From the NCBI GenBank assembly GCA_020630675.1, contig JAHDIR010000003.1, forward strand, positions 1 through 64,000: a DNA stretch of 64,000 bases, read 5' to 3'. Numbering within the stretch: position 1 is the stretch's first letter; each line of letters begins with the position of its first letter. The notes below the pieces were generated by a model. The model had not been told where the DNA came from. It worked only from the letters and a program-made list of their open reading frames with translations, and searched no databases. Of this stretch, positions 1-8,070 are shown in pieces. Source of the stretch: Bdellovibrionales bacterium. GTDB lineage: Bacteria; Bdellovibrionota; Bdellovibrionia; Bdellovibrionales; UBA1609. The position numbers and the translations under genes were made by a program.

Positions 1-90
1 TAAATGCAGGTGGGCACTTCAGAAGTAAATTAACTTTTTATCCAGAGATGCGGGTAAGATTGTAAACTTATAATTAAACAGGATGTATTT

Positions 91-627
91 ATGAAAGGAC
101 TTATATTCACTGAACTTTTATCTATGATGGAAACTACTTTTGGAGAAGATTTTACAGAAGAACTTATTGATGGGTTAGATCTACAATCGGGAGCCGCCTA
201 TACTTCCGTCGGAAACTATGATTACAACGAAGCCCTAACCATTGTTACTAAACTTTCTGAGAAGTCTGGAATGCCAGTCAACGCCTTAGTCAAAGCCTTT
301 GGTAAGCATTTACTCAAAGCTTTTTACAAATTTCATCCAGAATACTTCAATAAAACTTCAGCTTTAGATTTTTTAGGTTCCGTTGATAACTTTATTCACG
401 TTGAGGTCAAAAAACTAAACCCTGAAACTGAGCTTCCTAAACTAAATTTTAAAATTATTGATGATAAAGTCACTAAAATTGAGTACTCATCAACAAAACC
501 TTTTGCAGATCTTGCTGAAGGGCTCATTGAAGAAACTTTTGAGCACTATAACGAGAGCTTTACAATTAGCTCTGAGGGCGATGATCCTTTTCAAAGAACC
601 TTTGTATTAACTAGACAGGTGGCATGA
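91..627 (+). CDS. H-NOX (heme NO/O2-binding) domain protein
   Basis: Starts MKGLIF; contains 'SVDNFIHVEVKKLNPETELP' (proximal-His region) and 'YSSTK' at the YxSxR position; ATGA overlap with downstream kinase. Confidence 0.9.
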   Translation: MKGLIFTELLSMMETTFGEDFTEELIDGLDLQSGAAYTSVGNYDYNEALTIVTKLSEKSGMPVNALVKAFGKHLLKAFYKFHPEYFNKTSALDFLGSVDNFIHVEVKKLNPETELPKLNFKIIDDKVTKIEYSSTKPFADLAEGLIEETFEHYNESFTISSEGDDPFQRTFVLTRQVA

Positions 628-1967
628 CCAAAAATAAAAACCTCCTCTTAAAAATAGAACGAATTAAACGGGCTAAAAAAGAAGCTGAAGACCTTCTTGA
701 GGTCAAAAGTAGAGAACTATATATTCTCAACCGTTCATTAGAGGAACAGGTCCAGCAAAGAGTTAAAGAGTTAGAACAAGCAAAAAACGAAGCTATTGAT
801 TTAAAAAATCAAGCGATTGAGGCCAACAAAGCCAAATCAATATTTTTAGCTAAAATGAGCCATGAAATAAGAACTCCAATCAATGGTATTTTAGGCATGA
901 CTCAAATACTCAATGACACCCCCTTGAGTGAAGAACAAAAAAAACATCTGGACATCATTCTTAAATCTTCGCAATCTTTACTTTATCTTGTAAACGACAT
1001 ACTCGACTTCTCTAAAATAGAAGCCGGTCATACTTCAATTGAGAATATCCCTTTTGATGTCGAACTTTTATGTTTGGAAATTATAGATATTTTCAAGGCT
1101 AGTACTCAAAACTCAAACGTAAAGATTCAATTTGATATTAAAAATCAAAAAAAAGGTTTTAATATTATTAGTGATCCTGGAAAATTTAAACAAATACTCT
1201 TTAATTTGATTGGCAATGCTGTGAAGTTTACTAAGAAGGGCCATGTAAGTTTAGTGCTTAATTTTTTAAAAAATGAGTCCGTAGAGCTCGTGGTAAAGGA
1301 CTCTGGAATTGGAATTAGCCCTGAACGAATAAATAGCATATTTGATCAATTTGAACAGGCCGAAACATCCACTAATCGCGTTTACGGCGGATCTGGCCTA
1401 GGATTAGCCATCACAAAATCTTTGTCTGAAATGCTTGGTGGAAAAATTAATGTAAAAAGCGTACTTCACCAAGGGACTACTTTTACTGTGACAATTCCTG
1501 CGAAAATGACCAAAAAAGTTATTAAACATAAAAAAGATGAAATCACTAACGAAATTGATGTGAACGAAAAGTTTGGAACAGGAAAACATATTTTGTTAGT
1601 TGAAGACAATCCGATCAACCAAGTTGTGGCAAAAGCTATTTTGAGTCGCAACGGATTTGACATCACTGGTGTGGTCAACGGTGAACTTGCGGTGAAAGCC
1701 CTGCAAGAGAAATCTTTTGATTTGGTACTGATGGACTGCCAAATGCCTGTACTTGATGGCTTTGAAGCCACAAAGAAAATAAGGCAAGAATTAAATTTAT
1801 CGGAACTTCCAATTATTGCTCTCACCGCCGGAGCGATCGAAGGCACAGAGCAAAAATGCTTAGACACCGGCATGAACGCCTTTTTAACTAAACCCATAAT
1901 TGAGCAAGACTTATTAAAATGTCTTAAAAAATTTCTTAAAAAAAGCTCTTTCAAAAAAATTGCTTAG
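624..1967 (+). CDS. Hybrid histidine kinase (coiled coil-HisKA-HATPase-REC), no obvious sensor domain
   Basis: '[14 protein letters not shown]' H-box, 'GGSGLGLAITKSL' G-box, '[16 protein letters not shown]' REC; overlaps H-NOX stop. Confidence 0.93.
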   Translation: MTKNKNLLLKIERIKRAKKEAEDLLEVKSRELYILNRSLEEQVQQRVKELEQAKNEAIDLKNQAIEANKAKSIFLAKMSHEIRTPINGILGMTQILNDTPLSEEQKKHLDIILKSSQSLLYLVNDILDFSKIEAGHTSIENIPFDVELLCLEIIDIFKASTQNSNVKIQFDIKNQKKGFNIISDPGKFKQILFNLIGNAVKFTKKGHVSLVLNFLKNESVELVVKDSGIGISPERINSIFDQFEQAETSTNRVYGGSGLGLAITKSLSEMLGGKINVKSVLHQGTTFTVTIPAKMTKKVIKHKKDEITNEIDVNEKFGTGKHILLVEDNPINQVVAKAILSRNGFDITGVVNGELAVKALQEKSFDLVLMDCQMPVLDGFEATKKIRQELNLSELPIIALTAGAIEGTEQKCLDTGMNAFLTKPIIEQDLLKCLKKFLKKSSFKKIA

Positions 1968-1976
1968 TTACAAAAA

Positions 1977-2678
1977 TTAATAACTTGAGTAAGTTCTTTC
2001 GCTTCGCAAATAAAAGCGAATTTTTTCTTTGTCTTCTTCACCTATTCCGTCAAACTTAAGCTTTGTATAGTAATCTTTTCCTACCTTTAAAAAAGATGAA
2101 ACAACAAATTGTAAATGAGAAATTTCAATATGACTTAACAAGGACGAGTTAAGTTTAACAAACTGACTTTCCTCAAAATAAACTTGTGATTTTACGGTCA
2201 TGGTTTGCTCTCCAAGACTAACAATTTCAATTTGATTCTCAGTGACGGCAATGGCATGCCCCATATCAGCTCCACCATTTAATGGAACTTCTTCCCAATT
2301 TTCATTAACATCTTGAAATAAAGTTTTAATTTTATTTTTAAGTATATCTGGAGAAATGGGTTTAACAATAAACTCACTCACACCTAATTTTAAAACTCTC
2401 TTAATATCAAAAACACCACTTTTAGCACTAAGAACAATAACGGGAGTTTCTTTAAGACCGGCTTGAGCCTTGATTCTTGTTATCAAGTCAAATCCGCCCA
2501 TCTTAGGCATCATAAGGTCAACAACAAACAGGTCGTATTGCTTTTTTGACAATCGATCTAAGGCTTCAAAACCATCTTTAGCGGTTTCCACCTCTAAACC
2601 AGCACCTTCTAAGTGAAACTTTGCCAAAGTGAGATCGATACTACTATCATCTACTAAAAGTGTTCTTATTTTTTCCAT
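1977..2678 (-). CDS. Response regulator: REC plus C-terminal PilZ-like domain
   Basis: 'LLVDDSSIDLTLAKFHL', 'LFVVDLMMPKMGG', 'FIVKPIS'; start moved to ATG at 2678, which has a GGAGG SD upstream; C-terminus lacks the canonical RxxxR. Confidence 0.8.
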   Translation of the reverse strand: MEKIRTLLVDDSSIDLTLAKFHLEGAGLEVETAKDGFEALDRLSKKQYDLFVVDLMMPKMGGFDLITRIKAQAGLKETPVIVLSAKSGVFDIKRVLKLGVSEFIVKPISPDILKNKIKTLFQDVNENWEEVPLNGGADMGHAIAVTENQIEIVSLGEQTMTVKSQVYFEESQFVKLNSSLLSHIEISHLQFVVSSFLKVGKDYYTKLKFDGIGEEDKEKIRFYLRSERTYSSY

Positions 2679-2901
2679 GACTTCCTCCATGTACATACTA
2701 CTTTCAAGTCAATTTAATTAATATTAACAAAACCTAATCTGTTTATATAATTGTATAAATTTATTCCTAAATGACCATTCAAATATGAGAATTTTATTAT
2801 AATCTTCATTTGATACAAAAAAAAGGAAATTTAGCCCTAAACGTTTTATATTTTATGACGATATGACTTTAGTAGACTTGTAAACCTTAGGAGAGTTAAA
2901 G

Positions 2902-3261
2902 ATGAGTAGCGCGATAGATAAAGAAGCCTTGCAGCAGCTTAAAGAGCTTTCAGATACTGTGCCAGGAGATAACCTTCTTAAAAATTTAATAGATCTGTTT
3001 AATGTTGAAACACCAAAGCGTATTCAAGAGATTAAAAGAGCTTTCGAAGCGAAAGACTTTCCCAATTTAACACTTGCAGCTCACTCTCTTAAGTCAGGCT
3101 CTGCCTACTTAGGTGCCATGAAGCTATCTGAAATATCTAAAACCATTGAACACAGTTCTACAAACAATGAAATTCCGCCAGAAATGGATAAATTAATTGA
3201 AGGACTTGAGAAAGAATATACAGAAGCCAGTCAATACTTAAACACTCAGGTTGCCGCCTAG
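2902..3261 (+). CDS. Stand-alone Hpt phosphotransfer protein
   Basis: 'LAAHSLKSGSAYLGA' Hpt motif, 119 aa. Confidence 0.88.
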   Translation: MSSAIDKEALQQLKELSDTVPGDNLLKNLIDLFNVETPKRIQEIKRAFEAKDFPNLTLAAHSLKSGSAYLGAMKLSEISKTIEHSSTNNEIPPEMDKLIEGLEKEYTEASQYLNTQVAA

Positions 3262-3269
3262 GAGAAATT

Positions 3270-3965
3270 ATGAACATAGCCAACTATAGTATACTTGTTG
3301 TTGAGGACACTGCTGAGTATGAACTTTTAATAAAAGCCTCTATTGGAGAAAGCCCAAGATACAAGTATGCAAGAAATGTCAAAGAAGCCAAGGCACTTCT
3401 AGCAGAAAATAAATTTGATCTCGTCATATTAGATATAATCCTTCCCGATGGAAGTGGGTACGACATACTTATGCAACTCACTCAGAGTAACGGCTCTTTG
3501 CAAGTTCCAACAATTATTACCAGTGGTAAAGGTGAAACCTCCGATAAAGTGATGGGTTTTAAATCTGGAGCTTTAGACTATATTGTAAAGCCATTTAACC
3601 CTATCGAATTTAGGGCACGAATTGAAAATAAACTTAATTTTGTGTCACAAATTGGAAAATCGTCCAATATCACTTCTACAGGAAACTTACAGTTAGACGC
3701 TGCCTGCTTAAAAACTCTTATTGATAACAACGAAATTGATCTATCCCCTCTTGAGTTTAAGTTACTCAAATTTTTTACTGAATCTGTGGACCAGGTTTTT
3801 TCTAGAGATCAACTCTTAGGAAGAGTTTGGGGTGAAAACACATATGTATTAGACAGAACTGTCGATTCAACGATTGCTGGGTTAAGAAAAAAAACAGACT
3901 CCTGGAATTATAAAATTAGATCAGTGTATGGAATGGGGTACAAATTAGAAAAAAAAGCAGCATAA
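3270..3965 (+). CDS. OmpR/PhoB-type response regulator (REC + winged helix)
   Basis: REC with 'LVILDIILPDGSG' and 'YIVKPF'; C-terminal 'LLGRVWGENTYVLDRTVDSTIAGLRKK...VYGMGYKL'. Confidence 0.93.
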   Translation: MNIANYSILVVEDTAEYELLIKASIGESPRYKYARNVKEAKALLAENKFDLVILDIILPDGSGYDILMQLTQSNGSLQVPTIITSGKGETSDKVMGFKSGALDYIVKPFNPIEFRARIENKLNFVSQIGKSSNITSTGNLQLDAACLKTLIDNNEIDLSPLEFKLLKFFTESVDQVFSRDQLLGRVWGENTYVLDRTVDSTIAGLRKKTDSWNYKIRSVYGMGYKLEKKAA

Positions 3966-4064
3966 ACCCATTTACCAAATTAAATAATTAAAAAAAACAA
4001 ACCAATAAATGGACTACAGTTCAATGACTGTAGCTTCAACATACATAAAGAAATGAGGTAAATA

Positions 4065-5435
4065 GTGATTCCAGTAATAATGTCCGGCGGAAATGGAGAG
4101 AGACTTTGGCCCTTTTCAAGACAGAATATGCCCAAACAATTTGGTAGCTTTTTAAAAAAACCACTACTACAAAAGTCATTAGAACGTTTTAAAAGATACA
4201 GTCACTCCCCCATTGTTGTGACTGTTCAGTCTCAAAAAAATATCATCAAAAATATGGATTATATGAAGGGAATCGAGGCCCTGTACGAGCCTTGTGGAAA
4301 AAACACAGCACCGGCTATAGCACTACTATGTCGAAAGTTAGAACTTGAAGGACTGACTAATGAAGTGGTTGGAGTATTTTCAGCTGATCACCATATTAAA
4401 AATGAATTTAGCTTTCATAAGGCCGTTACTTGTGCTGAAGAACAAGCTAAAGCCGGTTCTTTAGTCACATTAGGTGTCGCCCCTGATCATCCGGCGACAG
4501 GGTTTGGATATATAGAACTATCAAAAAATGAACAGTACCAACCTCAGAAGGTCTTATCTTTTAAAGAAAAACCATCAAAAGAAGTGGCCGAAAAATATTT
4601 AGCGCAAGGAAATTATGTATGGAATGCCGGAATTTTTATTTTTAAAGTTTCCAGTATGATAGAGCTATTTAAGCAACATATGCCAGAACTTTGGCAGGCG
4701 TTTTCTAAGCTGGATCAAGAAATGAGTCAGTTAGAAGAAATCTACAACCAAGTTCAATCTGTTAGTATTGACTATGGAATTCTAGAGCATGTGACTAATT
4801 TGCATTGTGTCCCCTGTGACATTGGTTGGATGGATCTTGGTTCATGGGATGAGATTGCTAAACTAGACAAAGAAGAACTTATTGACTCAAGTTCGCATAT
4901 TGAAACGGTTCGTGCAGAGAATAACTTTGTTTTTTCACATAAAAAGAAAACGCATACTTTGATTGATGTTGAAAACTTAATTGTTGTAGATACAGAAGAT
5001 GCCCTTCTTATTGCTAAGAAAGGGAGCACCCAAAGTGTTAAGAATGTCGTTAACCAATTAAAAGAAAAGAAAAACGAAACAGCAACAAAACACCAAGGAG
5101 AATGCCGACCTTGGGGTAAATATGAATCTCTTTTAGAAGAAGACAATTTTAAACTCAAAAAAATAACTGTTCTTCCTGGGGAAAGACTTTCATATCAAGC
5201 ACACAACAAACGGAGTGAGCATTGGATTCTAGTCAGTGGTCAGGCTGAATTTACACTAGATGATCAGTCACGGGTATTAAATGCTGGCGAACACGCTCAT
5301 ATACCAAAAGAGTCAAAACATAGAATTAAAAATATAGGGACTGTGCCCCTTATTTTTGTTGAGGTTCAACTGGGCTCTTACTTTGGAGAAGATGATATTA
5401 TTAGATACAGCGATGATTACGGGAGAGCCGCATAA
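4065..5435 (+). CDS. manC: Mannose-1-phosphate guanylyltransferase / mannose-6-phosphate isomerase (bifunctional)
   Basis: 'PVIMSGGNGERLWPFSR', 'FKEKPSKEVAEKY', C-terminal cupin 'GECRPWGKYESL...LPGERLSYQAHNKRSEHWILVSG'; GTG start. Confidence 0.95.
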   Translation: MIPVIMSGGNGERLWPFSRQNMPKQFGSFLKKPLLQKSLERFKRYSHSPIVVTVQSQKNIIKNMDYMKGIEALYEPCGKNTAPAIALLCRKLELEGLTNEVVGVFSADHHIKNEFSFHKAVTCAEEQAKAGSLVTLGVAPDHPATGFGYIELSKNEQYQPQKVLSFKEKPSKEVAEKYLAQGNYVWNAGIFIFKVSSMIELFKQHMPELWQAFSKLDQEMSQLEEIYNQVQSVSIDYGILEHVTNLHCVPCDIGWMDLGSWDEIAKLDKEELIDSSSHIETVRAENNFVFSHKKKTHTLIDVENLIVVDTEDALLIAKKGSTQSVKNVVNQLKEKKNETATKHQGECRPWGKYESLLEEDNFKLKKITVLPGERLSYQAHNKRSEHWILVSGQAEFTLDDQSRVLNAGEHAHIPKESKHRIKNIGTVPLIFVEVQLGSYFGEDDIIRYSDDYGRAA

Positions 5436-5544
5436 ACCTGTTTTATATTGAGGCAATAAAAACAAATTTTTTAAGTATTTCCTTCAAAATTTATGAACGG
5501 AATACATTTAAGATAGGTTAATCGCCCAAACAAGGAATTTAGAT

Positions 5545-6309
5545 ATGAACATTAAAGAAAGCCCTATTGATACGATGAATTGTTTTGAAGAAATTAGAGA
5601 AGCTGCTGGAGACGACCCAAAACTTTTAAAAGAAATATTAGAAGTTTTTATAAAATCGTCCAGAAATGACCTCAACAGACTTTATAATGCTTTAAATGAT
5701 CGTGATGCCTCTGAATGTAGAAAGGTTTCACATAAGCTTAGATCGACTTATGGATATTTTAGTAAATCCGGTGTTCAAGAGGTTATGGCCTCTATTGAAG
5801 AAAACATGTCATCGGATAAAAATTTTCATAACATGGAGCTAGTTCTGTCACAACTCTACCCTTTATTAAAAAAAATTGATGAAGATGTCGATCACTTTTT
5901 GTATCACCAAGAAGTACAACTGAGTAAAAATATTTTAATTATCGAAGATGACGAGTTGATTGCTAAAGTTTTAAGATCAAAACTAGAAAACGAAAACTAT
6001 GCTGTTGATCATGCCGCAAATGGGCTGGATGGGTTAGACCTCATGACCCAACGAAAATACGAGGTTGTAATTACTGACGTTAATATGCCTTTTGTTTCAG
6101 GACTTGAAGTGGTCAACTTTGTGAAAAACAAACTTGTATACAACACAAAACTAGTAGTGGTTTCGGCGTCAAAAATAAACTCTGAAATTGAAAATGCTAT
6201 GGATATGAGTGTTGACCGGTTTTTATCAAAACCCTTAAACCCTAAGGATGTTTTTGAGCTAATTAATGAACTGACGGAAAACAATGAAACTTTAAAGAAG
6301 GCAGCATAA
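5545..6309 (+). CDS. Hpt-REC two-component protein
   Basis: N-terminal 'CRKVSHKLRSTYGYF' Hpt-like; C-terminal REC 'ILIIEDDELIAKVLRSKL', 'VVITDVNMPFVSG', 'FLSKPLN'. Confidence 0.85.
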   Translation: MNIKESPIDTMNCFEEIREAAGDDPKLLKEILEVFIKSSRNDLNRLYNALNDRDASECRKVSHKLRSTYGYFSKSGVQEVMASIEENMSSDKNFHNMELVLSQLYPLLKKIDEDVDHFLYHQEVQLSKNILIIEDDELIAKVLRSKLENENYAVDHAANGLDGLDLMTQRKYEVVITDVNMPFVSGLEVVNFVKNKLVYNTKLVVVSASKINSEIENAMDMSVDRFLSKPLNPKDVFELINELTENNETLKKAA

Positions 6310-6397
6310 GTAAATAAAACTTTTCTTTTATTGAGACAATAATAAGTGAGTTAACTAAACACATAAGTAATTCTAACAAGAAAGCAGGGATAAAAAC

Positions 6398-6556
6398 ATG
6401 ACAATCAAAAGTAATCAATCCTCATTGGATACCCTATTCCTGTACCCAACTAAAATTACCAAAAAATTACCATATTTATCTAGAATTAAGACCAATGTTT
6501 TAGCTTATCCTAATAGAGCAGAACAACTCAAACCAAGGAACGTTAGATATGAGTGA
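6398..6556 (+). CDS. Small ORF (52 aa), unknown; overlaps start of downstream GT gene
   Basis: ATG at 6398 reading MTIKSNQSSLDTLFLYPTKITKKL...NVRYE*, 8-nt overlap with 6549 ATG; weak SD. Confidence 0.35.
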   Translation: MTIKSNQSSLDTLFLYPTKITKKLPYLSRIKTNVLAYPNRAEQLKPRNVRYE

Positions 6557-7673
6557 TCAACAAAAAAGAATTGGAATCTCTTCTAAAAATACGGCTCAAC
6601 TTCTCAAAAGCCTAGAGACATCACTTAATATTTTTTATAAATTTGAAGAAGTTAAAGATGGTGTTGACTATGACCTTGTTATTATTGAAAGCCAAAACCC
6701 TTTTGAGGAGTTGATGTGGTTAAAAAACAGAAACCTCTTAAAAGAAAGAACTCCTTGCTTACTTATCAGTAACGATAAAGCTATTCATTCTAGACAGTTA
6801 TTGACTGAAACTCAGCATTCAGGAGCAATTTCTATATTAAGAAATTATTATGGTGACTATACTGGGGTGAATGATAAAATTCGAACAATTCTAAAACCAA
6901 ACCTACCTGTCAAAAAATCAAAATATTTATTTGTTATACCTATTTTTAATGAAGAAAACCGACTAAAGAATGTTTTCGATTTCTTAAATATTTTAATAAA
7001 AATTATTTCTACTCAAAACCTCGATGCTAGTATTCGTTTTGTAAATGATGGAAGTGATGATAATTCTCCTGAATTGATAAATAAACTTTTACCAAAAATT
7101 CAAAAAGAAATGGGAAATATTCCCATCGATCAATTTTTAGAACTTGAAAACTTAGTTGAAAATACAAAAAAAGCAGGTATTTACCAAGCCGGATTTAAGA
7201 ATAGTGATGCCAACTACTTTTTTATTTTAGATTCTGACAACTCATTTTTTGAAGAAGATATTGTTAAAGCCATAAGTATTATTGAAGACGGATATTATGA
7301 CGTTATCCAAGCAACCAAAGACTTAACCTCAGAAAACCGCCCCTTAATTCGTAGGGCTTTAAGTTTTTGCAAACGTCTTTGTACTTACTTCTTTTTACCC
7401 CCAGGAATTGTTGACTCACAAACTGGCTTTAAATTAATAAATGCCACAGTTGCCAAGCATTCCATGCCCTACATAAGAAATGAATATGGATTTGCGGCTG
7501 ACCTGCAACTGTTAAATATATGTAAACAAATGAAGTTTCGAGCCCTACAACTCCCCGTTAAATGCATAGACAGAGACGGATCACATGTTGACCCTATTGC
7601 TGACACCAAAAGATATATATCTTCATTACTAAAAATAGCTCTCAAAAAAGAGGTTTATCATGAGTTCAAATAA
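6549..7673 (+). CDS. Family 2 glycosyltransferase with N-terminal receiver-like (pseudo-REC) domain
   Basis: GT2: 'YLFVIPIFNEENRLKNVF', 'VNDGSDDNSPEL', 'FILDSDNSFFEEDI'; ~110 aa N-terminal alpha/beta region with REC-like alternation. Confidence 0.85.
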   Translation: MSDQQKRIGISSKNTAQLLKSLETSLNIFYKFEEVKDGVDYDLVIIESQNPFEELMWLKNRNLLKERTPCLLISNDKAIHSRQLLTETQHSGAISILRNYYGDYTGVNDKIRTILKPNLPVKKSKYLFVIPIFNEENRLKNVFDFLNILIKIISTQNLDASIRFVNDGSDDNSPELINKLLPKIQKEMGNIPIDQFLELENLVENTKKAGIYQAGFKNSDANYFFILDSDNSFFEEDIVKAISIIEDGYYDVIQATKDLTSENRPLIRRALSFCKRLCTYFFLPPGIVDSQTGFKLINATVAKHSMPYIRNEYGFAADLQLLNICKQMKFRALQLPVKCIDRDGSHVDPIADTKRYISSLLKIALKKEVYHEFK

Positions 7674-8070
7674 AAAAAAGGTGTTGTTCATAGATGATAA
7701 TCCAATGAGCATTGAAATATATAAAGCTAGCCTCAAAGGTTCATCTACCTTTGAGTGTATATTTTGTAATACTCCAGAAAAAGCTATGAAAGTTATTTGT
7801 GAACAAAAAATTAGTGGAATTATCACAGATCTTGTTATGCCAAATATTAACGGTATTGATTTACTCAACGCCATCAATGAACACCAAAATCAATGTTTTA
7901 AGATTTTAATTACTGGAAGCACTAGCCTTGATACGATAGTTCACATTGTTAATAAAGTGGGTATTGATCATATATTAATCAAGCCCATTCAAGTTGAGTT
8001 GAGTGAGTTAAAAAACATTATTAATAAATATATTGAGCTGCAAAGCCCGGAGGTTGCTATTGCGTCTTAA
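7660..8070 (+). CDS. Single-domain response regulator
   Basis: 'VLFIDDNPMSIEIYK', 'GIITDLVMPNINGIDLL', 'ILITGST', 'HILIKPIQ'. Confidence 0.9.
   Translation: MSSNKKKVLFIDDNPMSIEIYKASLKGSSTFECIFCNTPEKAMKVICEQKISGIITDLVMPNINGIDLLNAINEHQNQCFKILITGSTSLDTIVHIVNKVGIDHILIKPIQVELSELKNIINKYIELQSPEVAIAS

Noticed and set aside
1466-1954. 162-aa antisense ORF on the minus strand within the H-NOX-associated kinase
   Set aside because: Overlaps clear HATPase/REC coding; no SD or domain signal; shadow ORF.
1977-2678. REC-PilZ-like protein as a c-di-GMP receptor
   Set aside because: C-terminal region lacks the RxxxR and D/NxSxxG motifs, so c-di-GMP binding is not supported.
4772-5158. 128-aa minus-strand ORF within manC
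   Set aside because: Antisense shadow of a strongly conserved enzyme.
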